DNA from: Zeimonas sp003577305
Lineage (GTDB): Bacteria; Pseudomonadota; Gammaproteobacteria; Burkholderiales; Burkholderiaceae_E
DNA length: 64,000 nucleotides
NCBI GenBank assembly: GCA_030263385.1
Contig: SZOX01000021.1
Coordinates: 1 to 64,000 of the forward strand
Direction of reading: 5' to 3'
Below, piece by piece: positions 10,201 to 18,532 of the stretch. The position numbers were made by a program, and so were the translations under genes. The stretch's first letter is position 1; every line of letters starts with the position of its first letter. Below the pieces are notes generated by a model. It saw only the letters and a list, made by a program, of their open reading frames with translations. It was not told the DNA's origin and searched no databases.

Positions 10201-11036
10201 TGAAAGCCTGGGAGGCGCTGTCGAAGATCACGGGCCGCGAGCACGCGCACCTGGCGCTGCATCGCGAGGACGAGAAGATCCGCTTTCGCGACATCCAGGC
10301 GCAGCCGCGCAAGATCATCTCGTCGCCGACCTGGTCCGGACTGGAGAGCGAGAAGGTCTCGTACAACGCCGGCTACACCAACGTGCACGAGTTGATACCG
10401 TGGCGCACGCTGTCGGGCCGCCAGCAGTTCTACCAGGACCACGCCTGGATGCGCGAATTCGGCGAGGGCTTCGCCAGCTACCGGCCGCCGGTGGACCTGA
10501 AGGCGGTCGGCACGGTGATGGGACGCAAGCCGAACGGCAACAGGGAGATCGCGCTGAACTTCATCACGCCGCACCAGAAGTGGGGCATCCACTCCACCTA
10601 CACCGACAACCTGATCATGCTCACGCTGAACAGGGGCGGCCCCGTGATCTGGCTGTCCGAGGACGACGCGCGCAGCGCCGGCATCGTCGACAACGACTGG
10701 GTGGAGCTCTTCAACGCAAACGGCGCGATCGCCGCGCGCGCGGTGGTGAGCCAGCGGGTCAGGCCCGGAATGGTGATGATGTACCACGCGCAGGAGAAGA
10801 TCATCAATACGCCGGGGTCGGAGATCACCGGGATGCGCGGCGGCATCCACAACTCGGTCACGCGCGTGGTGCTCAAGCCCACGCACATGATCGGCGGCTA
10901 CGCGCAGTACAGCTACGGCTTCAACTACTACGGCACGGTCGGCACCAACCGCGACGAGTTCGTGGTGGTGCGCAAGATGGCGAAGATCGACTGGATCGAC
11001 GAGCCGGCGGGCACGACTTCCGGAGGGCACCAATGA
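7245..11036 (+). CDS. narG: Respiratory nitrate reductase alpha subunit NarG
   Basis: 1263 residues, close to the E. coli length of 1247. NarG is the catalytic molybdenum bis-MGD subunit that reduces nitrate to nitrite on the cytoplasmic face of the membrane. The N-terminal FS0 iron-sulfur site shows His50, Cys54, Cys58 and Cys93, the His-Cys3 ligation typical of NarG. Asp223 in YCDLPPSS matches the aspartate that ligates molybdenum. The molybdopterin-binding core (WGSNVPQTRTPDAHFFTEVR) and the dinucleotide-binding C-terminal domain are complete. It overlaps narH by ATGA at 11033-11036. No truncation or missing ligand is evident. Confidence 0.97.
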   Translation: MSHFLDRLTFFNQPKEAFSEGHGLATGEDRTWEDAYRNRWQHDKIVRSTHGTNCTGSCSWKIYVKGGIVTWETQQTDYPRTRPDLPNHEPRGCARGASYSWYLYSANRVKYPMVRGRLMKAWRAARAVTNSPVDAWATIVENDALRRDYQRQRGMGGFVRAEWDEVNELIAAANVYTIRRHGPDRVVGFSPIPAMSMISYAAGSRYLSLIGGTCMSFYDWYCDLPPSSPQTWGEQTDVPESADWYNSTFLIAWGSNVPQTRTPDAHFFTEVRYKGAKVVAVTPDYAEVSKLADLWLHPKQGTDAALAMAMGHVILKEFYFERRSAYFDDYARRYTDLPLLVQLRETTLADGRKVLAPDRYLRASDFDGALEQDNNPEWKTVAFDRGGAVVVPNGSIGFRWGKEGRSDAGKWNLESREARSGSEVKLALSLIDDAAQAHEVVTVGFPYFGGIETPHFQANDQGASVLERRVPAARLTLVQDGERREVLVATVFDLLAANYGVARGLPDENAADDYDSDRPYTPAWQERITGVPRAQAIAVARQFADNADRTGGRSMVIIGAAMNHWYHCDMNYRGIINMLMLCGCVGQTGGGWAHYVGQEKLRPQTGWTVLAFALDWIRPPRQQNSTSFFYAHTDQWRYERLGVEEIVSPLAGSDAARGSMIDYNVRAERMGWLPSAPQLKTNPLQVVRDAQAAGVDPKDYVTRALRDGSLQLSCEDPDDPANWPRNLFVWRSNLLGSSGKGHEYFLRHLLGTSHGVQGRDLGPDDAKPREVRWHDKAPEGKLDLLVTLDFRMSTTCLYSDVVLPTATWYEKNDLNTSDMHPFIHPLSTAVDPAWQARSDWEIYKGFAKKLSEVCVGHLGVEKEVVLTPMMHDTPGELAQPLDVRDWKRGECDLEPGRTAPQVTVVERDYPNTYARFTSLGPLMSRIGNGGKGIAWNTEDEVRALAELNGVVTEPGATQGLPRIVTDIDAAETVMMLAPETNGHVAVKAWEALSKITGREHAHLALHREDEKIRFRDIQAQPRKIISSPTWSGLESEKVSYNAGYTNVHELIPWRTLSGRQQFYQDHAWMREFGEGFASYRPPVDLKAVGTVMGRKPNGNREIALNFITPHQKWGIHSTYTDNLIMLTLNRGGPVIWLSEDDARSAGIVDNDWVELFNANGAIAARAVVSQRVRPGMVMMYHAQEKIINTPGSEITGMRGGIHNSVTRVVLKPTHMIGGYAQYSYGFNYYGTVGTNRDEFVVVRKMAKIDWIDEPAGTTSGGHQ

Positions 11037-12556
11037 GAATCCGCGCGCAGATCGGCATGGTACTGAACCTGGACAAGTGCATCGGCTGCCACACCTGTTC
11101 GGTCACCTGCAAGAACGTCTGGACCAACCGCGCCGGCATGGAGTACGCCTGGTTCAACAACGTCGAGAGCAAGCCCGGGATCGGCTATCCGAAGGAGTGG
11201 GAGAACCAGGATCGCTGGAACGGCGGCTGGGTGCGCCGCGCCGACGGCTCGATTCGCCCGCGCCAGGGCGGCAGGTGGCAGCTGCTGATGCGCATCTTCG
11301 CGAACCCGAACCTGCCGCAGATCGACGACTACTACGAACCATTCACCTTCGACTACGACCACCTGCACTCGGCGCCCGAGATGAAGGCGGCGCCCACCGC
11401 GCGGCCGAGGAGCCTGATCACCGGCGAGCGGATGCAGAAGATCGAGTGGGGGCCCAACTGGGAGGAGATCCTCGGCGGGGAGTTCGCGAAGCGCTCGCAG
11501 GACCGCAACTTCGACCAGGTCCAGAAGGAGATCTACGGACAGTTCGAGAACACCTTCATGATGTACCTGCCCAGGCTGTGCGAGCACTGCCTGAATCCGG
11601 CCTGCGTCGCCTCGTGTCCGTCGGGGTCGATCTACAAGCGCGAGGAAGACGGCATCGTGCTGATCGACCAGGACAAGTGCCGCGGGTGGCGCATGTGCGT
11701 GTCGGCCTGCCCGTACAAGAAAATCTACTACAACTGGCAGAGCGGCAAGGCCGAGAAATGCGTTTTCTGCTATCCGCGCATCGAGGCCGGCCAGCCCACC
11801 GTCTGCTCCGAGACCTGCGTGGGCCGCATCCGCTATCTCGGGGTGCTGCTCTACGACGCCGACCGCATCGAGGCGGCCGCCAGCGTCGAGCACGACCGCG
11901 ATCTCTACCAGGCGCAACTCGACCTGTTCCTCGATCCGCACGACCCGGCGGTGATCGCCCAGGCGCGCGCCGACGGGATCCCCGAGGCGTGGCTCGAGGC
12001 CGCACGCAACAGTCCGGTCTACCGGATGGCGCTCGACTGGAAAGTGGCGCTGCCGCTGCATCCGGAGTACCGCACGTTGCCGATGGTCTGGTACGTGCCG
12101 CCGCTGTCGCCGATCTCGGCCGCGGCCAACGCCGGCGAGATCGGCGTGAACGGCGAGATCCCGGACGTCGAGCAGTTGCGCATCCCGATCCGCTACCTGG
12201 CGAACCTGCTCACCGCCGGCGACACCGAGCCGGTGGTGCGCGCGCTCGAGCGGATGCTCGCGATGCGCGCCTACCAGCGCGACCGGCACGTGGAAGGCCG
12301 CGAGAACCTCGCGGTGCTCGAGCAGGTCGGGCTCACGCCCGAACAGGTCGCCAGCATGTACCAGGTGATGGCGATCGCGAACTACGAAGACCGGTTCGTC
12401 ATCCCGACGACGCACCGCGAGTACGCCGAGAATGCGTTCGAGCTGCGCGGCGGCTGCGGTTTCTCGTTCGGCAACGGCTGCTCCGACGGCTCCACCCGGA
12501 CCAGCCTGTTCGGTGCCGGCAGGAAGCGCACGATCCCGCTCGAGGCCACGCTGTGA
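11033..12556 (+). CDS. narH: Respiratory nitrate reductase beta subunit NarH
   Basis: 507-residue electron-transfer subunit carrying the iron-sulfur chain between NarI and NarG. Four cysteine groups are seen: CIGCHTCSVTC (Cys16, 19, 22, 26), CEHCLNPACVASCP, CRGWRMCVSACP (Cys216, with Trp219 in place of a cysteine, as expected for the 3Fe-4S cluster FS4), and CVFCYPRIEAGQPTVCSETC. The ATG overlaps the narG stop (ATGA), indicating translational coupling. The length matches E. coli NarH (512). Confidence 0.97.
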   Translation: MRIRAQIGMVLNLDKCIGCHTCSVTCKNVWTNRAGMEYAWFNNVESKPGIGYPKEWENQDRWNGGWVRRADGSIRPRQGGRWQLLMRIFANPNLPQIDDYYEPFTFDYDHLHSAPEMKAAPTARPRSLITGERMQKIEWGPNWEEILGGEFAKRSQDRNFDQVQKEIYGQFENTFMMYLPRLCEHCLNPACVASCPSGSIYKREEDGIVLIDQDKCRGWRMCVSACPYKKIYYNWQSGKAEKCVFCYPRIEAGQPTVCSETCVGRIRYLGVLLYDADRIEAAASVEHDRDLYQAQLDLFLDPHDPAVIAQARADGIPEAWLEAARNSPVYRMALDWKVALPLHPEYRTLPMVWYVPPLSPISAAANAGEIGVNGEIPDVEQLRIPIRYLANLLTAGDTEPVVRALERMLAMRAYQRDRHVEGRENLAVLEQVGLTPEQVASMYQVMAIANYEDRFVIPTTHREYAENAFELRGGCGFSFGNGCSDGSTRTSLFGAGRKRTIPLEATL

Positions 12557-12567
12557 AGGAGCGCGAC

Positions 12568-13206
12568 ATGAACGACACCTGCCGCGCGCTGGCGCTGCTG
12601 CTGGGCTATCCCGACGCCCGCCTGCGCGGGTTGCTGCCGCAACTGGGCGATTTCTTCGCCGCAGACCGCTCGCTCGGAGCGGCGGTCCGCGAAGGGCTCA
12701 CGGCGCTGGTCGCCGGGTTGCGCCACGGCGATCCCTACGAAGTCGAGGCGGACTACGTCGACTGCTTCGACCGTGGGCGGGGAACCTCGCTGCTGCTGTT
12801 CGAGCACGTGCACGGCGATTCGCGCGAGCGCGGACAGGCGATGATCGACCTGCTCGCCACCTACGAGAGCGCCGGCCTGCGGCTCGCCCCGGGTCAGCTT
12901 CCCGATCATCTCCCGGTGGCGCTGGAGTTCGCGTCGACGCAGCCGCCGAAGGTGGCGCGCGAATTCCTCGGCGAGATGGCGCAGGTGCTCAACCAGTTGT
13001 ACGGCGCACTGCTGGCGCGGCGCAGCCGCTACGCGGCGGCGATCGCCGCAGTGCTCGAACTCGCCGGAGAGCGCGTGCGCCACGTGCCGCTGCCACCCGA
13101 GGAGCCGCTCGACGAGGCCTGGGCCGAGCCGCCGGCTTTCGACGGCTGCTCGACCCGCGGCCAGGCGCGCCCCGACGGCGCGCAGCCGATCCATTTCGTG
13201 CGGTGA
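12568..13206 (+). CDS. narJ: Nitrate reductase molybdenum cofactor assembly chaperone NarJ
   Basis: 212-residue all-helical protein of the TorD/NarJ chaperone family. It is not part of the final enzyme but binds apo-NarG for cofactor insertion and membrane attachment. Characteristic stretches are LALLLGYPDARLRGLLP near the N-terminus and YVDCFDRGRGTSLLLFEHVH in the centre. ATG 12568 follows an AAGGAG site at 12556-12561. Its position between narH and narI is the canonical one. Confidence 0.93.
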   Translation: MNDTCRALALLLGYPDARLRGLLPQLGDFFAADRSLGAAVREGLTALVAGLRHGDPYEVEADYVDCFDRGRGTSLLLFEHVHGDSRERGQAMIDLLATYESAGLRLAPGQLPDHLPVALEFASTQPPKVAREFLGEMAQVLNQLYGALLARRSRYAAAIAAVLELAGERVRHVPLPPEEPLDEAWAEPPAFDGCSTRGQARPDGAQPIHFVR

Positions 13207-13211
13207 ACTTC

Positions 13212-13940
13212 ATGGACACTTTCTTCTTCGCGATCTATCCGTACGTCTGCCTGACGGTCTTCTTCGTGGGGAGCCTGATCCGCTTCGACCGCGACCAGTA
13301 CACCTGGAAGAGCGACTCGTCGCAGCTGCTGCGCGCCGGGCAATTGCGCTGGGGCAGCAACCTGTTTCACATCGGGGTGCTGTTCCTGTTCTTCGGGCAT
13401 TTCGTCGGAATGCTCACGCCGCACTTCGTCTACGAGCCGTTCATCGGTGCCGGCGCCAAGCAGGTGCTGGCCATGGTCTCGGGCGGCATCGCCGGCGTGC
13501 TGGGCCTGGCGGGGCTCACGCTGCTGCTGTACCGGCGCATGAGCGATCCGCGCATTCGGGCGATCTCGAAGCCGAGCGACCTGATGCTGCTGTGGCTGTT
13601 CTGGGTGCAGTTCGCGCTGGGCCTGGCGACCATTCCGTTGTCCGGACAGCACCTCGACGGCAGCGTGATGCTCGTGCTCGCCGAGTGGGCGCAGCGGATC
13701 GTCACTTTCCGTTCCGGTACCGCCGAGCTGATGGCCGACATGAGCGTCGTGTTCAAGCTGCACATGGTGCTCGGCATGACGGTGTTCCTGGTCTTTCCGT
13801 TCACGCGGCTGGTGCACGTCTGGAGCGGCTTCGCTTCGCTCGCCTATCTGTTCCGCCCGTACCAGCTGGTGCGCGCCCGGCGGCTGAACCTGCCGGCAGG
13901 TCACGACCGCCCGGCTGCGCGCCGCGTGGGCGGCGCCTGA
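13212..13940 (+). CDS. narI: Respiratory nitrate reductase gamma subunit NarI (cytochrome b)
   Basis: 242-residue integral membrane diheme cytochrome b that oxidises quinol and anchors NarGH. Five membrane segments are apparent. The four heme-ligand histidines are present at His53 and His63 (LFHIGVLFLFFGHFVG) and at His184 and His202 (KLHMVLGM and LVHVWSG), with the same spacing as E. coli His56/66/187/205. ATG 13212 is five bases after the narJ stop. It completes the NarGHJI set. Confidence 0.96.
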   Translation: MDTFFFAIYPYVCLTVFFVGSLIRFDRDQYTWKSDSSQLLRAGQLRWGSNLFHIGVLFLFFGHFVGMLTPHFVYEPFIGAGAKQVLAMVSGGIAGVLGLAGLTLLLYRRMSDPRIRAISKPSDLMLLWLFWVQFALGLATIPLSGQHLDGSVMLVLAEWAQRIVTFRSGTAELMADMSVVFKLHMVLGMTVFLVFPFTRLVHVWSGFASLAYLFRPYQLVRARRLNLPAGHDRPAARRVGGA

Positions 13941-13993
13941 GCATCGCAGGCACGCGCCGCACGCCGGCGAATTCGACGACGGGAGGCCAGCAG

Positions 13994-14860
13994 ATGGCAA
14001 TCGTGGAACTTCACAGGCAGGCAGCTGCTCCGGTTGCGACTGGCGTGGCGCACGCCGGGAGCGTCGCCCGGGTCAACGGCGTTGCGCTGCATGCCCCGGG
14101 CGCGCCGCCCGATGTCGCGGAGCTGCGCCGGCGTGCCTGCACCGAGTTGCTGCGGCAGCAGGCGCAGCGCGCCGGCCTGCTCGCAGCTGGCGACGAGGCG
14201 AGCGACGACGGCGTGCCGAGCGAAGCGGCGGCGGCCGCGATCGAGGCGCTGCTCGAGCGCGAGTTGCGCGTGCCCGAGCCTTCCGAGGAAGACTGCCGCA
14301 GGCACCATGCCGCGAATCCGGCGCGTTACGCGAGCGGCGAGCGGCTGCTGGCGCGCCACATCCTGTTCGCGGTCACGCCCGGTGTCGACCTCAATGCGCT
14401 GCTGCCGCGTGCGCAGGAGCTGCTGCTGAAGCTGCGCTGCCACGACCCGCGAGGGGCAGATGACGCGGCAGCCGGTCCCGAGCGCAACGGCGGCGTCGAT
14501 GCGTTCGCCGCGGCTGCACGTGAGTGGTCGAACTGCCCCAGCGGCGCCGCGGGCGGGGCGCTCGGATGGTTGCATGCCGCCGATTGCGCACCCGAGTTCG
14601 CGCGCGAACTGTTCGGGCAGCAGACGGTGGGCGTGCTGCCACGGCTCGTGCGCAGCCGTTTCGGCCTGCACGTGGTGGAGGTGCTGGCACGCGAGCCCGG
14701 GCTCGCGCGATCCTACGAGACGGTGCGCGGCGCAGTGGCGGTCGCGCTGCGCCAGCAGGCCTGGACGACCGCGCTGCGCCAGTACCTCGGAGTGCTCGCG
14801 GCGCAGGCGGCACTCGAAGGGGTCGAACTCGACGCTGCCGAGACGCCGCTGGTGCAGTAG
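13994..14860 (+). CDS. Parvulin-type peptidyl-prolyl isomerase at end of nar operon
   Basis: 288 residues. The C-terminal half is a PPIC/rotamase domain: LLARHILFAV at the start of the domain, then ECSN-like EWSNCPSGAAGGALGWL, and FGLHVVEVL at its end. The N-terminal 110 residues are a helical, SurA/NifM-like extension. No signal peptide is visible, so it would act in the cytoplasm, presumably helping a nitrate reductase subunit to fold (inferred from position). The gap from narI is 53 bases with GGGAGG at 13981-13986 before ATG 13994, which suggests it is the last gene of the operon. Confidence 0.82.
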   Translation: MAIVELHRQAAAPVATGVAHAGSVARVNGVALHAPGAPPDVAELRRRACTELLRQQAQRAGLLAAGDEASDDGVPSEAAAAAIEALLERELRVPEPSEEDCRRHHAANPARYASGERLLARHILFAVTPGVDLNALLPRAQELLLKLRCHDPRGADDAAAGPERNGGVDAFAAAAREWSNCPSGAAGGALGWLHAADCAPEFARELFGQQTVGVLPRLVRSRFGLHVVEVLAREPGLARSYETVRGAVAVALRQQAWTTALRQYLGVLAAQAALEGVELDAAETPLVQ

Positions 14861-15023
14861 CGCGGCGCGACCACCCGAACCGCAGTCATCGCCGGATGGC
14901 GCACCGTGCCTTCGGCTGCACGATCGTCCTGTGCATTTCGTGACTCCGTGGAGACAATACTTTAGACTTCAAGCAATTGCGCGGCAAGCAGCCGCGGATC
15001 CAGCCACGCGAGGGGACAGCGAG
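14861..15023 (+). promoter_or_regulatory. Intergenic region before the monooxygenase fusion gene
   Basis: 163 bp between the isomerase stop and the next start. It is less GC-rich near 14950-14990 (ACAATACTTTAGAC), a plausible -10 area, and an AGGGGACAG ribosome-binding site lies at 15011-15019. No clear -35 element or operator can be named. Confidence 0.3.
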
Positions 15024-17399
15024 ATGCGCATCGACGTGATCGGCGGCGGGGCCGCGGGACTCTATTCGGCGATCCTGCTGAAGAAGTCGTTTCCGGCAGC
15101 GCAGATCTCGGTCGTCGAGCGCAACCGCCCCGACGACACTTTCGGTTTCGGCATCGTGCTGTCGGACGAGACGCTCGGAAACCTGCGCGAGGCCGACGAG
15201 CCGACGCATCGCGAGATCGCTGCCAGTTTCGCGTACTGGGACGACATCTACGTGCAGTACAAGGGCCAGGTGCTGAAGTCCTCGGGACACGGCTTCTCCG
15301 GAGTGCGCCGCCTGAGCCTGCTGCAGATCCTGCAGCGGCGCGCCGACGAACTCGGCATCGAGGTTCGCTACCGCACCGAAGATCCGGGTGTGCACGCGCA
15401 TCGTGGCGCCGACCTGGTCGTGGCGGCCGACGGCATCAACAGTGCGGTGCGCGAAGGCTGGAAGGCACACTTCGAGCCGGGCGTCGACCTGCGCACCAAT
15501 CGTTTCGTCTGGCTCGGCGCGAAAATGGACCTGCCGGGCTTCTACTACAGTTTCCGCGAGGGCCCCGGCGGCATCTGGAACATGCACGCCTACCAGTACA
15601 CGCCGGGCGAGAGCACGATCGTGATCGAGACGACCAACGACGCGTTTCTCGCCTCGGGGCTGGGCATCCAGGACGAGGCGGCGACCGTCGCGCTGATCGA
15701 GAGGATCTTCGCCGACGACCTGAACGGCGCGCGGGTGCTCGCCAACCGCTCGTTCTGGCGCCAGTTCCCGACGATCACCTGCCGCAGCTGGCGGCACCGC
15801 GACGGCGACACGCCGTTCGTGCTGCTGGGCGACGCCGCGCACACCGCGCATTTCACGATCGGCTCGGGCACCAAGCTCGCACTCGAGGACGCGATCGCAC
15901 TGAACCGGGCGATGGTCGAGCACGTGCGCGGCGGCGCTGCGGGGCGCGCCGCGCAGATCGATGCCGCACTGGCCGCCTACGAGGAGGCACGCCGCGACGA
16001 AGTGGGGCGCATCCAGCATTCGGCCAACGTGTCGCTGGTCTGGTTCGAGAACGTGCGACGCTTCTGGCACATGTCGCCCACGCAGTTCCACGTGTCGCTG
16101 CTCACGCGCAGCAAGCAGATCACTTACGAGAACCTGCGGCTTCGCGATGCCGAAGTGGTCAAGGAGGCGACCGAGTGGTGGAACCGCGACCAGGCGAAGC
16201 GGCTCGGCATCGCGGATACGGGCCGGCCGGAATGGGTGGACGCGCCGCCGATGTTCGCGCCCTTCCGGCTGCGCGAGATGTGGTTGCCGAACCGGGTGGT
16301 GGTGTCGCCGATGGCGCAATACTCGGCGACCGACGGCCTGCCCAACGACTGGCACCTGGTGCACTACGGCTCGCGCGCGCTCGGCGGCGCCGGGCTGGTG
16401 TTCGTCGAGATGACCTGCGTCTCGCCCGAAGGCCGCATCACGCCCGGATGCACCGGGTTGTGGAACGACGAGCAGGCGCAGGCCTTCGCCCGGATCGTCG
16501 ACTTCGTGCACGCGAACACCGAAGCGAAGATCTGCATGCAGATCGGCCACGCCGGCCGCAAGGGCTCGACCCAGGTCGGCTGGGAGCAGGCCGACTGGCC
16601 GATCGACGAGTCGCGCGGCCAGCGCAACTGGCCGCTGCTGTCGCCCTCGCCGCTGCCGTATCACGACGGGGTGAGCCAGGTGCCGCGGGAGATGAGCCGC
16701 GACGACATGGACGAGACGATCGCGCAATTCTGCAGCGCCGCGATCCGCGCCGACCGCGCGGGCTTCGACATGCTCGAACTGCACATGGCGCACGGCTACC
16801 TGCTCGCGAGCTTCCTGTCGCCGATCACCAATCGTCGCAGCGACGCGTACGGCGGATCGCTCGCGAAGCGGCTGCGCTTTCCGCTCGAAGTCTTCGAGGC
16901 GGTGCGCGCGGTCTGGCCGCGGGCGAAGCCGATGAGCGTGCGCGTCTCGGCCACCGACTGGATCCCGGGTGGAACCACCGGCGCCGACACGGTGGAGATC
17001 GCGCGCGCGATGAAGGCGGCCGGCTGCGACCTGATCGACGTCTCCACCGGGCAGACCGACCCGGCGTCGAAACCGGTGTACGGGCGCATGTACCAGGCGG
17101 TGTTCTCGGAGCAGGTGCGGCTCGAGGCCGGCATCGCGACGATGGCGGTGGGCGCGGTCACCACGGCCGACCAGGTGAACACGTTGCTGATCTCGGGTCG
17201 CGCCGACCTGGTCGCGCTCGCGCGGCCGCACCTGGCCGACCCGTACTTCACGCTGCATGCGGCGGCGGAGTACGACTTCCGCGGAATCGGCTGGCCGGTT
17301 CAGTACCACACCGGCGCGACGCAGCTGCACACGACGGTGCGCCGCGCAAGAGAGGAGGCGGCGCGCAAGGCGCAACTGCTCGCAGCGCGGGCTCACTGA
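15024..17399 (+). CDS. 2-Aminobenzoyl-CoA / salicylyl-CoA type monooxygenase-reductase fusion
   Basis: 791-residue two-domain flavoenzyme. The N-terminal half is an FAD aromatic hydroxylase: the GGGAAGL dinucleotide motif lies at residues 6-12 and the GDAAHTAHFTIGSG motif has Asp270. From about residue 411 (FAPFRLREMWLPNRVVVSPM) an Old Yellow Enzyme domain follows, with its flavin-site histidine at His509 (QIGHAGRKG). This architecture is known from 2-aminobenzoyl-CoA monooxygenase/reductase of aerobic anthranilate degradation and from annotated salicylyl-CoA 5-hydroxylases. Which CoA thioester is used cannot be told from sequence. No matching aryl-CoA ligase is adjacent. GCGAGATG at 15019-15026 gives a modest ribosome-binding site. 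Confidence 0.87.
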   Translation: MRIDVIGGGAAGLYSAILLKKSFPAAQISVVERNRPDDTFGFGIVLSDETLGNLREADEPTHREIAASFAYWDDIYVQYKGQVLKSSGHGFSGVRRLSLLQILQRRADELGIEVRYRTEDPGVHAHRGADLVVAADGINSAVREGWKAHFEPGVDLRTNRFVWLGAKMDLPGFYYSFREGPGGIWNMHAYQYTPGESTIVIETTNDAFLASGLGIQDEAATVALIERIFADDLNGARVLANRSFWRQFPTITCRSWRHRDGDTPFVLLGDAAHTAHFTIGSGTKLALEDAIALNRAMVEHVRGGAAGRAAQIDAALAAYEEARRDEVGRIQHSANVSLVWFENVRRFWHMSPTQFHVSLLTRSKQITYENLRLRDAEVVKEATEWWNRDQAKRLGIADTGRPEWVDAPPMFAPFRLREMWLPNRVVVSPMAQYSATDGLPNDWHLVHYGSRALGGAGLVFVEMTCVSPEGRITPGCTGLWNDEQAQAFARIVDFVHANTEAKICMQIGHAGRKGSTQVGWEQADWPIDESRGQRNWPLLSPSPLPYHDGVSQVPREMSRDDMDETIAQFCSAAIRADRAGFDMLELHMAHGYLLASFLSPITNRRSDAYGGSLAKRLRFPLEVFEAVRAVWPRAKPMSVRVSATDWIPGGTTGADTVEIARAMKAAGCDLIDVSTGQTDPASKPVYGRMYQAVFSEQVRLEAGIATMAVGAVTTADQVNTLLISGRADLVALARPHLADPYFTLHAAAEYDFRGIGWPVQYHTGATQLHTTVRRAREEAARKAQLLAARAH

Positions 17400-17450
17400 G
17401 CGTGGCGGGGCCGGCGGAGGTCGGGGCCTCGCCCGTCGTACACTGCAGCC

Positions 17451-17879
17451 ATGTTCGCGGCTTTCGACGACCTGATCGAGCGGCGCATCGAGGAGGCGCG
17501 CCGGCAGGGCGCGTTCGACGACCTGCCCGGCAGCGGGCGCCCGCTCGAGCTCGACGACGACCGGCTGGTGCCCGAAGAGCTGCGCGTGGCCTGGCGCATC
17601 CTGAAGAACGCCGGCTTCGTGCCGCCGGAGGTCGAGGCCTTGCGCGACATCGATGCGCTGCTCGGCAAGGCGCTCGACGAGCCTGCGGAGCCGCAGCCGG
17701 CGTCGGGCAACCGCTTCGGGCGCGGCGAGCGCGGCGCAGCCGACGACGCCGGTTCGGGCCATCGTGCGCGGCGCATCGTCGCAATGGCGATCGCGCTCGA
17801 GCGGCGGGGTGCGCGGCTCACCAGTGGCGCAGCGCTCGAGTACCGCCAGGCATTTGCCGAAAAGATCGCGCGCGCCTGA
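17451..17879 (+). CDS. DUF1992 domain protein (DnaJ homologue subfamily C28-like)
   Basis: 142 residues. The family signature is the N-terminal FDDLIERRIEEARRQGAFDDLPGSGRPL, as in E. coli YhdN and the conserved domain of DNAJC28. The function of the family is not established. No J-domain is present. The C-terminus is a charged helix with an Arg/Ala-rich linker at about residues 80-110. It stands 51 bases after the fusion monooxygenase and 31 bases before msrA. Confidence 0.82.
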   Translation: MFAAFDDLIERRIEEARRQGAFDDLPGSGRPLELDDDRLVPEELRVAWRILKNAGFVPPEVEALRDIDALLGKALDEPAEPQPASGNRFGRGERGAADDAGSGHRARRIVAMAIALERRGARLTSGAALEYRQAFAEKIARA

Positions 17880-17910
17880 AGGCTGACACGCGCTTGCGGA
17901 GGACTCTACG

Positions 17911-18444
17911 ATGGACAGACGGGTGGCGGTGCTCGCCGGCGGATGCTTCTGGTGCCTGGAGGCGGTGTTCCTCGAACTGAAAGGGGTGCTGTCGGTCGAG
18001 TCGGGCTACTGCGGCGGCACGCTGCCCGATCCCTCGTACGAGGAAGTCTGCGGCGGACGCACCGGCCACGCCGAGGCGGTGCGCGTCGAATTCGACGCGC
18101 AGCGGATCGGCTACCGCGATCTGCTCGACGTCTTCTTCGGAATTCACGACCCGACGACTCCCGATCGCCAGGGCAACGACGTCGGTTCGCAATACCGCTC
18201 GGCGATCTTCTTCGTCGACGAGGTGCAACGGCGCGAGGCGCAGGAAGCGATCGAGCGGCTCGAACGCGAGTGCGTCTTCGATGCGCGGATCGTCACGCAG
18301 GTCGTGCCGCTCGGGCGCTGGTATCCGGCCGAGCCGTACCACCAGCGCTATTTCGAGCGCAACCCGAACCAGGGTTACTGCAGTGCGGTCGTGTCGCCCA
18401 AGGTGGCGAAGTTCCGGAAACGGTTTGCGCACCTGCGCACCTGA
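17911..18444 (+). CDS. msrA: Peptide-methionine (S)-S-oxide reductase MsrA
   Basis: 177 residues with the MsrA active site GGCFWC (catalytic Cys12 in the CFWC motif) and the resolving-cysteine region NPNQGYCSAVVSPK (Cys157). It reduces methionine-S-sulfoxide in proteins using thioredoxin. The family signatures RTGHAEAVRVEFD and FFGIHDPTTPDRQGND are complete. GCGGAGGACTC before ATG 17911 supplies the ribosome-binding site. No MsrB is fused or adjacent. Confidence 0.96.
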   Translation: MDRRVAVLAGGCFWCLEAVFLELKGVLSVESGYCGGTLPDPSYEEVCGGRTGHAEAVRVEFDAQRIGYRDLLDVFFGIHDPTTPDRQGNDVGSQYRSAIFFVDEVQRREAQEAIERLERECVFDARIVTQVVPLGRWYPAEPYHQRYFERNPNQGYCSAVVSPKVAKFRKRFAHLRT

Positions 18445-18532
18445 TCCGCGCGCCCGTGCCACGGATCGCGCGTCGGCGGCGTCTGCCCGGGAGGCGATAA
18501 ACTCGCCGGGTCATCGGACAGGAGCGTGAATC

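Noticed and set aside
7415..11032. A single 1713-codon frame that appears to join a Gly/Arg-rich protein to NarH
   Set aside because: Only the part from ATG 11033 is NarH; the upstream part is an out-of-frame shadow of narG.
7854..11033. Very long minus-strand open frame (over 1000 codons) opposite narG, and similar long antisense frames opposite narK2, valS and alaS
   Set aside because: They mirror the codon structure of the real genes on the other strand, an effect of high GC content; they show no family motifs or ribosome-binding sites.
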